Shown here: positions 1-5,232 of the stretch, piece by piece | Numbering within the stretch: position 1 is the first letter of the stretch | How the letters are laid out: every line of letters begins with the position of its first letter | Assembly: GCA_002333425.1 (NCBI GenBank) | Contig: DDBL01000138.1 | Span: 33,880-39,611, forward strand | Direction: 5' to 3' | DNA length: 5,732 bases | DNA from: Leptospiraceae bacterium UBA2033 | GTDB taxonomy: Bacteria > Spirochaetota > Leptospiria > Leptospirales > Leptospiraceae | The notes under the pieces: generated by a model | The model's database searches: none | What the model saw: the letters and a program-made list of their open reading frames with translations, nothing else | What the model was told of the DNA's origin: nothing | Position numbers and translations under genes: made by a program

Positions 1-74
1 GTGGCAATAACTTATGCTGAGTAGTTACGATTTAACGCATTTGCAAAATTCAATATCGTATTCGAAAATACAGC

Positions 75-98
75 TTGCATTTACAGTAATGTAAGCAA
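75..98. repeat. Inverted repeat overlapping the candidate receptor promoter
   Basis: The left arm TTGCATTTACA (75-85) and right arm TGTAAGCAA (90-98) pair over 9 bp, with two extra bases in the left arm and a 4-base loop. The left arm contains the proposed -35 hexamer, so a protein bound here would compete with RNA polymerase. No U tract follows, so it is not a convincing terminator for a gene left of the window. It could be an operator or chance symmetry in AT-rich DNA. Confidence 0.35.
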
Positions 99-108
99 AC
101 AATAAATT
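80..108 (+). promoter_or_regulatory. Possible sigma-70-type promoter for the chemoreceptor
   Basis: TTTACA (80-85) matches five of six -35 consensus bases. It is followed after 17 bp by TAAATT (103-108), which matches four of six -10 bases. Transcription would start near 115, giving a leader of about 55 nt that includes the GAGGG site. AT-rich DNA yields such matches by chance, so this is tentative. Confidence 0.3.
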
Positions 109-162
109 AGAAAATAAGAGTAGAATACTAATTTCATTAAGTTAATGATATTGCATCACACT

Positions 163-167
163 GAGGG
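163..167 (+). promoter_or_regulatory. Ribosome binding site of the chemoreceptor
   Basis: GAGGG lies three bases before the ATG at 171. The only nearby alternative, ATG at 186, has no comparable site, so the upstream start is preferred. The spacing is slightly short. Confidence 0.55.
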
Positions 168-170
168 AAA

Positions 171-1727
171 ATGATCGATCACAGTATGGATAAAGGGAAA
201 GTTCTTGCATTAGTTATAATTAGTTCAACATGCACTGTTGCTGGTTTTGGTTGGGCGGGCGTATATGCTTTCTTTGGTTTATACAAAGCCATGTATTTGC
301 CTCTTATTTTTGCAGTTTCTGTTGGAGCATCTTTAATAGCTTATAAACTTTTTAACTTTTACAAACTATTACTCTATATGCAACTCTTTATGATTCTAAT
401 CATCCCAACTCTGTTGCAGTGGGCACTTGGCGGATTTCACAACTCAGGAATTGTTATGCTTTGGTCACTAATGGCTCCATTTGCCTCCATGATGATTCAG
501 AATAAAAAATCCTATCTATCTTGGGGTGCTCTTTATTTTTTTCTTTTAATTTTTTCTCTAGTCTGTGATGGAAATATTAAATCTATGGCTCTCGAAAATC
601 CATCAGAAGGAGCTATCGTATTTTTTTATGGAATGAATGTTTTCACTGTATCTCTTCTAACACTACTTGCAATTTATTACTACGTTAAAAGTTTTGATGA
701 CGAACGAACTGCAAGAGCGGCTTACAACGATTATCTAGGAAGAAGCGTAAATACAATGCTGACTTCTATCGAATTACTAGCTGAAGGAAACTTAACTACC
801 AAGATAACCGAAACGAATACAGATCCAAACATACAAAAACTCTACTCCGGCTACAACAAAGCAATTCAAATTCTGACAAATTCCTTTCATGATTTAGAGC
901 ATAATATGAATTATGTGACAACTTCAGTTGATGAAATGATCGAATCAGTTCGCGCCCTATCCTCGGAATTAAACCACCAAAGTGCCGGTGTAAATCAAAT
1001 CGAAAGTTTTGTAGAAAAAATCAAGAGTGATACCGCAGAGGATTTTAATATTATCCAATCTGGTGCCAAAGAATCAGAGGCTAATGCTGAGTTAGCGTTA
1101 AAAGGTGGAGAAATTATAAATAAAACAATCGATAAAATTAAATCAATTAGTCAAATCATGGAAAACTCAAGAACAATCATCCTAGAGTTAGAAAAAGAAA
1201 GTAACCAAATAGATGATATAATAAGTTCTATCAATAGCGTAGCAAAACAAACAAGCCTACTTTCCTTAAATGCGTCCATCGAAGCGGCAAGAGCTGGCGA
1301 AGAAGGAAAAGGATTTTCTGTGGTAGCACAAGAAATTGGGAAACTAGCAGAAATGACAACTAGATCAACACATTTAATTTCTGGAAAATTAAAAGAAATA
1401 AACCAAAAAGCAAAATTAGCCGTTGGTATGGTAAATAAAAGTAACGAAAATATGAACCAGGGACTAGTTTTTACAAGCCAGGTAAATCAATCCATAAACG
1501 AAATCATTTCTAATTCCAAGCGGGTAAAAGAGATTATCTCCACTTTGCAAGAAAAAAGCACAAAACAATCTAAGAGCATACAAGAGGTTTCTCTCAATAT
1601 AATTGATCTTCTAAAAGGAACAAAATACTTTCTAAGTGAAGTACAAGAGATGAATGTTAGTTTCGAGTCAATGACAGAAAAAACAAATGCAATGAAAAAA
1701 TCAGTAGAAAGTTTTAAACTTACATAA
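171..1727 (+). CDS. Methyl-accepting chemotaxis protein with multi-pass membrane N-terminus
   Basis: This is a 518-residue chemoreceptor-type protein. Residues 1-172 are strongly hydrophobic with about six predicted membrane helices (roughly 11-33, 40-58, 62-84, 93-109, 116-132 and 147-172) joined by short loops. No large extracellular ligand domain is therefore visible, and sensing probably occurs in or at the membrane. A HAMP-like stretch follows (about 190-240, containing AEGNL), then a long coiled-coil cytoplasmic domain. The MCP hairpin tip is well conserved at about 349-393: QTSLLSLNASIEAARAGE followed by EGKGFSVVAQEIGKLAE. This is the region that binds CheW and CheA in the family. No C-terminal CheR-tether pentapeptide is seen; the protein ends SFKLT. 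It converges on the minus-strand chimera with a 16-bp gap. MCP identity is firm, but the ligand and the output pathway are unknown. Confidence 0.92.
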   Translation: MIDHSMDKGKVLALVIISSTCTVAGFGWAGVYAFFGLYKAMYLPLIFAVSVGASLIAYKLFNFYKLLLYMQLFMILIIPTLLQWALGGFHNSGIVMLWSLMAPFASMMIQNKKSYLSWGALYFFLLIFSLVCDGNIKSMALENPSEGAIVFFYGMNVFTVSLLTLLAIYYYVKSFDDERTARAAYNDYLGRSVNTMLTSIELLAEGNLTTKITETNTDPNIQKLYSGYNKAIQILTNSFHDLEHNMNYVTTSVDEMIESVRALSSELNHQSAGVNQIESFVEKIKSDTAEDFNIIQSGAKESEANAELALKGGEIINKTIDKIKSISQIMENSRTIILELEKESNQIDDIISSINSVAKQTSLLSLNASIEAARAGEEGKGFSVVAQEIGKLAEMTTRSTHLISGKLKEINQKAKLAVGMVNKSNENMNQGLVFTSQVNQSINEIISNSKRVKEIISTLQEKSTKQSKSIQEVSLNIIDLLKGTKYFLSEVQEMNVSFESMTEKTNAMKKSVESFKLT

Positions 1728-1743
1728 TTTATTAATTCAAAAA

Positions 1744-3003
1744 CTAATCACAGGGCAAACAGATAGTAAACCTTGTCCCAACATTTTCTTTGCTAACTAC
1801 AGAAATATTTCCTTTTAAACTTTGAATGATTCCATACACGCTGGCAAGACCAAGCCCCGTTCCACCATCATTTTGTTTGGTAGAAAAAAATGGTTCAAAG
1901 ATTTTATCTAAATAGGTTTGTTTAATTCCAACTCCATCATCTCGAACAATAATTTGATAAACATACTGAAACTCAGATGAATGAATAAAATCTTTCATCT
2001 CTTCTAAAATTAAAACTTTATCTAAGCGAACAGAGAGATTACCAATTTCTTTTTTCTTCATCGCATAAATTGCAATATTACATAGATTATAAATGATTTG
2101 GTGAATACTAGTTTCACTTGCGTCAAGCGTCTTCATGACAGAGCCTTTTCCACGAGTTGCTTCTTCAACAGAGACATTTGCGATACGATTGGTTTCTTCG
2201 GCGGCGTTAGAATTTTGCAAAACAGAAGAAGACATTTCTTCAATAGATGCACTGATTTCTTCGATGGATGCAGCCTGTTCACTTGCTCCTTCACTCAGAG
2301 ATTGAGAAGTAGAGGATACTTGTTGTGATGCGGAAGAAACAGACGACGCAATTTCTACTGCAGAGTTTAATGCTTTGTTAATCGTTACAATTATCCAAAT
2401 CGCCATTCCCACTGAAGCCGCAACGGAAAATACCAATAAAGCAATTAAAAAAAACATTGTAGACTGGTAGTATTCGGTGGTGAGTTGATTCTCTTTATCC
2501 ATATCCTCAACTGCTCTTTTGGTAATTGCATCTAAAGTTTCTTCAAATTTATTAGCTGCTTGCCTAGCTGCTCCTGCCGATAAAAGCCTAGCTTCATTAT
2601 TTTGATTTTTTAAAGTTAACGCAAAAACTTTTTCACTGATTCCTAAATATTCATCGTAGAAACTTTTGAGATTTTTTAGCCTCTCTTGTCCTTGTTCATC
2701 CATTACTTTCGTTATCGTAGAAAAATTAGCATCCATTTCTGGTAACTTTTGTTTTCTAAGTTCATAACGTTTGTTCATTTCTTCAATCTCTGTATCTAAG
2801 ATTGCATTTTTTTCATTTCGAGCCAACCATAATATTATCCGTCCCATATTTTGGGAAGCTTTTACTTTTACTGCGTGGATAGTCACGATTTGCCCCAATT
2901 TATCATTAAAGGTCTTTAATGCAAAAATTCCTGTAAATACTCCAATGGTAATAAATATGACTAATATAGAAAATCCTAAAATTAATTTTGCTTTTACACT
3001 CAC
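1744..3003 (-). CDS. Chimera: chemoreceptor N-terminal half fused to a histidine kinase ATPase domain
   Basis: A 419-residue open frame joins parts of two families. Residues 1-206 look like a chemoreceptor: a membrane helix at about 8-28, a helical sensor region of the four-helix-bundle type, and a second helix at about 182-206. Next comes a Ser/Ala/Glu-rich methylation helix (about 220-295) containing SLSEGASEQAASIEEISAS. Where an MCP would continue to its CheW-binding hairpin, the sequence switches near residues 295-300 to a HATPase_c domain: HQIIYNL (301-307), G1 box DDGVGI (355-360), F box FEPFF (369-373), G2 box GTGLGL (381-386), ending ICLPCD. The hairpin tip, second methylation helix and any phospho-accepting His domain are absent. 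N-box position 310 is Ile, where Asn is normal. A full HAMP domain is not evident. The gene starts with GTG, supported by GAGGA 7 bp upstream, and lies 25 bp after cheW, probably in one operon. It may be a deletion remnant or, less likely, a working ATP-binding receptor. Confidence 0.85.
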   Translation of the reverse strand: MSVKAKLILGFSILVIFITIGVFTGIFALKTFNDKLGQIVTIHAVKVKASQNMGRIILWLARNEKNAILDTEIEEMNKRYELRKQKLPEMDANFSTITKVMDEQGQERLKNLKSFYDEYLGISEKVFALTLKNQNNEARLLSAGAARQAANKFEETLDAITKRAVEDMDKENQLTTEYYQSTMFFLIALLVFSVAASVGMAIWIIVTINKALNSAVEIASSVSSASQQVSSTSQSLSEGASEQAASIEEISASIEEMSSSVLQNSNAAEETNRIANVSVEEATRGKGSVMKTLDASETSIHQIIYNLCNIAIYAMKKKEIGNLSVRLDKVLILEEMKDFIHSSEFQYVYQIIVRDDGVGIKQTYLDKIFEPFFSTKQNDGGTGLGLASVYGIIQSLKGNISVVSKENVGTRFTICLPCD

Positions 3004-3010
3004 TTTGTTA

Positions 3011-3015
3011 TCCTC
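3011..3015 (-). promoter_or_regulatory. Ribosome binding site fixing the GTG start of the chimera
   Basis: Read on the minus strand, GAGGA lies 7 bp before the GTG codon at 3003-3001. It is the clearest ribosome binding site in the cheW-chimera gap. It supports the GTG start, which also places the first membrane helix at the expected N-terminal position. Confidence 0.6.
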
Positions 3016-3028
3016 AATTTTTATAAAT

Positions 3029-3547
3029 TTATGTTTCTTGTAATACAGGCTCTAAGGTCGCAATTTCGCCTTCTGCTAAAAGTTTTTCTACTTCGAGTAG
3101 AACTTTAACTTCTTCTTTCACTTTTGCCAATGCTTTTACAAATCGGTTTTTTTCTCGGTCGCCAAATCTTGGAGCCTCTTCCATTTGGTCTTCGCCTATT
3201 TTAATTACTTCGCGTACCATATCTACGATTAGCCCCACATATTGGGTTTGCATTCGTAAAATGATCACAGAGGTTTTGTCAGTGTATGCAATCTCAGGAA
3301 GTTTAAAACGAGTTCTCATATCAATTAGAGGAATAATTTTTCCACGTAAATTGATAACGCCTTTTATGAAATCGGGCATATCGGGAACTTCGGTAATTGT
3401 CTGTAAACCTACAATTTCTGTGATATGTTGGATTTCAATTCCATAGTGCCTAGTTTCGATGGAGAAGATGAGATAACGCCCGTTAAGCGTATCTTCTTCG
3501 TCTTCCTCATCAAACTCTTCGTCCGTAAAATTTTGTAATTGTTTCAT
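3029..3547 (-). CDS. cheW: CheW-type chemotaxis adaptor protein
   Basis: This is a cytoplasmic adaptor that in the family links chemoreceptors to the kinase CheA. From the chosen start it has 172 residues. An acidic N-terminal tail (about 7-19, rich in Asp/Glu) precedes a CheW fold: RYLIFSIETRHYGIEIQ (24-40), the hallmark GVINLRGKIIPLIDMR (63-78), VIILRMQTQYVGLIVDMV (94-111), and the C-terminal segment VKVLLEVEKLL (147-157). No receiver domain is fused, so it is CheW rather than CheV. An in-frame ATG four codons upstream (3559) is possible. The 3547 ATG is chosen because the sigma-54 promoter at 3560-3575 would start transcription near 3549, past the first ATG. Neither start has a clear ribosome binding site. 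It sits between a sigma-54 response regulator and a receptor/kinase chimera in the same orientation. The chimera lacks the CheW-binding tip, so its present partner may be another receptor. Confidence 0.92.
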   Translation of the reverse strand: MKQLQNFTDEEFDEEDEEDTLNGRYLIFSIETRHYGIEIQHITEIVGLQTITEVPDMPDFIKGVINLRGKIIPLIDMRTRFKLPEIAYTDKTSVIILRMQTQYVGLIVDMVREVIKIGEDQMEEAPRFGDREKNRFVKALAKVKEEVKVLLEVEKLLAEGEIATLEPVLQET

Positions 3548-3559
3548 CACACTACACAT

Positions 3560-3575
3560 TGCAAAGTATGTACCA
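3560..3575 (-). promoter_or_regulatory. Sigma-54 (-24/-12) promoter upstream of cheW
   Basis: The minus strand reads TGGTACATACTTTGCA, compared with the family consensus TGGCACG-N4-TTGCA. The invariant GG and GC are separated by exactly 10 bases, as required. The predicted transcription start is near 3549, one to three bases before the ATG at 3547, so the message would be almost leaderless. A sigma-54 activator gene lies immediately upstream and a repeated element sits at enhancer distance, which strengthens the call. A separate -10-like TATACT (3590-3595) has no good -35 partner. Confidence 0.65.
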
Positions 3576-3601
3576 TGTAGTGGATAGCTAGTATAAGCCG
3601 T

Positions 3602-3617
3602 TCTAAGCGCGTTTAGA
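3602..3617. repeat. 16-bp near-perfect palindrome upstream of cheW
   Basis: On the plus strand TCTAAGCGCGTTTAGA is self-complementary except for one central G/T pair. It lies about 53-68 bp upstream of the predicted sigma-54 transcription start, between the promoter and the 21-bp-period repeats. Its CG-rich centre stands out in AT-rich DNA. It could be a regulator binding site, and no terminator-like U tract follows on either strand. Confidence 0.4.
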
Positions 3618-3637
3618 CATAATTGAAATGAATTTCG

Positions 3638-3675
3638 ATTGCAAAATTCAATTTCAGAATTGCAAGATTCAATTT
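3638..3675. repeat. Tandem 17-bp repeats, 21-bp period: candidate activator enhancer
   Basis: Two copies of ATTGCAARATTCAATTT lie at 3638-3654 and 3659-3675, differing at one base (A/G). Each copy is a partial dyad (ATTG-N7-CAAT), as expected for the dimeric Fis-type helix-turn-helix of sigma-54 activators. The 21-bp period puts both copies on the same face of the DNA. They lie about 90-127 bp upstream of the predicted cheW start, a usual enhancer distance, and overlap the stop codon of the response-regulator gene by two bases. The regulatory role is inferred from position and symmetry only. Confidence 0.5.
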
Positions 3676-4999
3676 AGATAGAATACTTTTTTCTTTTTCT
3701 CCAGAGAGTGGCGAGGTCAATTTTTAAAATACGTGCGGTTTCTTTGAAGTCGGAGGTTGCTTCCAAAACTTTTTTGATATGTAACTCTTTTAGTTTTTCT
3801 AAAGACAAAAGGGAGTCACTCGAACGATTGTTTGTAGTTTTAATTTCAGGAGGTAAATGGAGAGTATCCACAATAGCATCTTTCGCTAATAATACTACTC
3901 TATGAATTGTGTTTTCCAACTCACGAACATTTCCACGCCAAGAATGATTTTTTAAAAGTAACAAAGCTTCGTCAGTAATAGAGAAGTGTTTATTTTTAGA
4001 AAATTTTTCGATAAAATGTTTCACTAGTAATTCAATGTCTTCTGGTCTTTCTCTAAGTGGAGGTATAGGAATCGTAACCCCATTTAAACGATAAAACAAA
4101 TCTTCTCGAAAGGTTTTTTCTTCGATTCCAGCTTCGATATTTACATTGGTTGCTGATATGATCCTAACGTTTACTTTTTTGGTTTTGGAATCACCCACAC
4201 TTTCAAATTGACCAGACTGTAGAACTCGAAGAAGTTTTGCTTGAAATGCAGTTGGCATTTCCCCTACTTCATCTAAAAATAAAGTTCCTCCATCGGCTAA
4301 TTCAAATCTGCCTTTCCTATCTTTACTAGCTCCAGTAAATGCCCCTTTTACATGACCAAAAAGTTCACTTTCTAAAAGTCCTTCGGGAATTGCAGCACAG
4401 TTTACTTTGATTAGAGGTTTATTTTTACGAGAACTTTTTTCGTGGATAAACTCAGCCATAAGTTCTTTTCCTGTTCCACTTTCTCCGCGAATTAGAATAC
4501 TGATGTCACTATCTGCAACCGTTTCAGCTAGTTCAATGACTTCGAGTAAATCCCTGTTTTGCGTTATGATATTTTCTGGCGTTGTGATGTATTTGAATTT
4601 GTCTTTTATTTTTTTTAATTCAAATTTGATTTGTTGGTATTCGATTGCTTTTTTTGTAAAAAAGATAAGTTCTTTTAGCTCCATAGGTTTTTGCAAAATA
4701 TGATAGGCTCCCATTTCAACTGCTCTCAGTGCAAAGTCAAATTCTTCGGAGCCTGAGATTATAATGACGGGAATATCGGGCGATAGTTTTTTAATTTCAG
4801 TTAAAACAGTAAATCCATCAATCGGACTCATTTGGATGTCTAAAAAAATTAAGTCAAAATTATTTTTCGCTATTATCCCCACAACATCTAGCGGATTAGA
4901 GCAAGTAACCACATAAAATCCAAACTCAGAAAGACAAGTTTCCAATGTAGAGAGTAAAGATATATCATCGTCTACGATTAGGATTTTACTTTGGTTCAT
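3674..4999 (-). CDS. Sigma-54-dependent response regulator (NtrC family)
   Basis: This 441-residue transcription activator has the complete NtrC-type layout. The receiver domain (about 5-120) has acidic residues D10-D12, phospho-acceptor D54 (in FLDIQM), S82 and K104. The AAA+ domain (about 141-385) has Walker A GESGTGKE (172-179), the sigma-54-contacting GAFTGA loop (219-224), Walker B GGTLFLDE (237-244), arginine-finger segment FREDLFYRLN (297-306) and WRGNVRELEN (354-363). A C-terminal Fis-type helix-turn-helix lies at about 400-440. All catalytic residues look intact. The start at 4999 is preferred over an in-frame ATG 13 codons upstream, because GGAGA precedes it at proper spacing and the receiver fold begins at once. 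The gene probably activates the sigma-54 promoter ahead of cheW. No intact partner kinase lies in the window; the downstream chimera may hold its remains. Confidence 0.95.
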   Translation of the reverse strand: MNQSKILIVDDDISLLSTLETCLSEFGFYVVTCSNPLDVVGIIAKNNFDLIFLDIQMSPIDGFTVLTEIKKLSPDIPVIIISGSEEFDFALRAVEMGAYHILQKPMELKELIFFTKKAIEYQQIKFELKKIKDKFKYITTPENIITQNRDLLEVIELAETVADSDISILIRGESGTGKELMAEFIHEKSSRKNKPLIKVNCAAIPEGLLESELFGHVKGAFTGASKDRKGRFELADGGTLFLDEVGEMPTAFQAKLLRVLQSGQFESVGDSKTKKVNVRIISATNVNIEAGIEEKTFREDLFYRLNGVTIPIPPLRERPEDIELLVKHFIEKFSKNKHFSITDEALLLLKNHSWRGNVRELENTIHRVVLLAKDAIVDTLHLPPEIKTTNNRSSDSLLSLEKLKELHIKKVLEATSDFKETARILKIDLATLWRKRKKYSI

Positions 5000-5003
5000 T
5001 CTT

Positions 5004-5008
5004 TCTCC
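5004..5008 (-). promoter_or_regulatory. Ribosome binding site deciding the response-regulator start
   Basis: On the minus strand GGAGA lies four bases before the ATG at 4999-4997. The longer alternative start at 5038 would add 13 residues outside the receiver fold and has no such site, so the shorter start is chosen. Confidence 0.6.
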
Positions 5009-5162
5009 ATAAATACTAAGGCGTATATCGTCAACCAAATCGAGTGACTATCCAAAATTCCATAGTAAAGGATAATGTAAAGTTACTAGTTGAGATTACG
5101 CCCCATTAAACCCTCCCGGAAAAAACCAGCATTATCCACGATCTATAGCAAGCAAAAACACT

Positions 5163-5191
5163 TAATTAATTTAAAAATATTTTTTAGTCAA
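5163..5191 (-). promoter_or_regulatory. Sigma-70-type promoter for the response regulator
   Basis: On the minus strand TTGACT (5191-5186) matches five of six -35 bases. It is followed after exactly 17 bp by TAATTA (5168-5163), which matches the -10 consensus at four of six positions. Transcription would start near 5156, leaving a leader of about 157 nt before the ATG at 4999. An alternative pair, TTGTCC-N16-TAGAAT, lies just upstream and overlaps the PAS gene's ribosome binding site. Confidence 0.45.
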
Positions 5192-5199
5192 TGTATACA
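5171..5199 (+). promoter_or_regulatory. Weak possible promoter for the PAS gene
   Basis: TTAAAA (5171-5176) and TATACA (5194-5199), 17 bp apart, each match four of six consensus bases. Transcription would begin near 5206, about 27 bases before the ATG. The site overlaps the oppositely oriented response-regulator promoter, so the two would compete if both are real. Sequence support is low. Confidence 0.25.
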
Positions 5200-5220
5200 G
5201 ATTCTACTTAATTCAATTTA

Positions 5221-5225
5221 GAGGA
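5221..5225 (+). promoter_or_regulatory. Ribosome binding site of the PAS gene
   Basis: GAGGA lies seven bases before the ATG at 5233. An in-frame ATG three codons later (5242) has no comparable site, so 5233 is the better start. This clear translation signal is the main support that the small gene is expressed. Confidence 0.6.
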
Positions 5226-5232
5226 CAAAACC

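Larger units (their letters stand above)
1..170. other. Intergenic leader upstream of the chemoreceptor gene
   Basis: No coding region is supported here: the three forward frames all close within the first 24 bases. The stretch holds a short stem-loop (GTATT 58-62 / AATAC 67-71, CGAA loop), a longer inverted repeat at 75-98, a possible sigma-70-type promoter at 80-108 and a GAGGG ribosome binding site at 163-167. It also contains the 14-mer TTGCAAAATTCAAT (41-54), which recurs in the candidate enhancer upstream of cheW (3639-3652). Confidence 0.6.

Noticed and set aside
2..16. Sigma-54-like TGGCA...GC at the left edge
   Set aside because: The GG-to-GC spacing is eleven bases, and no suitable downstream gene start follows.
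1710..1745. Bidirectional terminator between the convergent genes (AGTTTT ... AAAACT)
   Set aside because: The stem is only six A/T-rich pairs with a 24-base loop and lacks a G+C stem, so no terminator is claimed.
2098..2328. Plus-strand open frame opposite the chimera
   Set aside because: It lies entirely within the minus-strand chimera, has no family resemblance or ribosome binding site, and is Cys/Phe/Arg-rich in the way of an antisense frame.
2771..3043. Plus-strand open frame with hydrophobic C-terminus
   Set aside because: It is antisense to the start of the chimera; its hydrophobic stretch mirrors that gene's first membrane helix.
3261..3446. Plus-strand open frame inside cheW
   Set aside because: It is fully antisense to a well-supported CheW core.
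3708..3905. Plus-strand open frame near the end of the regulator
   Set aside because: It is antisense to the helix-turn-helix and the end of the AAA+ domain, with no start signal.
4407..4703. Plus-strand open frame inside the regulator
   Set aside because: It is antisense to the Walker A region and linker of the regulator. Its Ser/Phe richness is typical of a complementary frame.
5119..5134. Sigma-54-like GG...GC upstream of the PAS gene
   Set aside because: The GG and GC are nine rather than ten bases apart, and the flanking bases do not fit TGGCAC or TTGCA.
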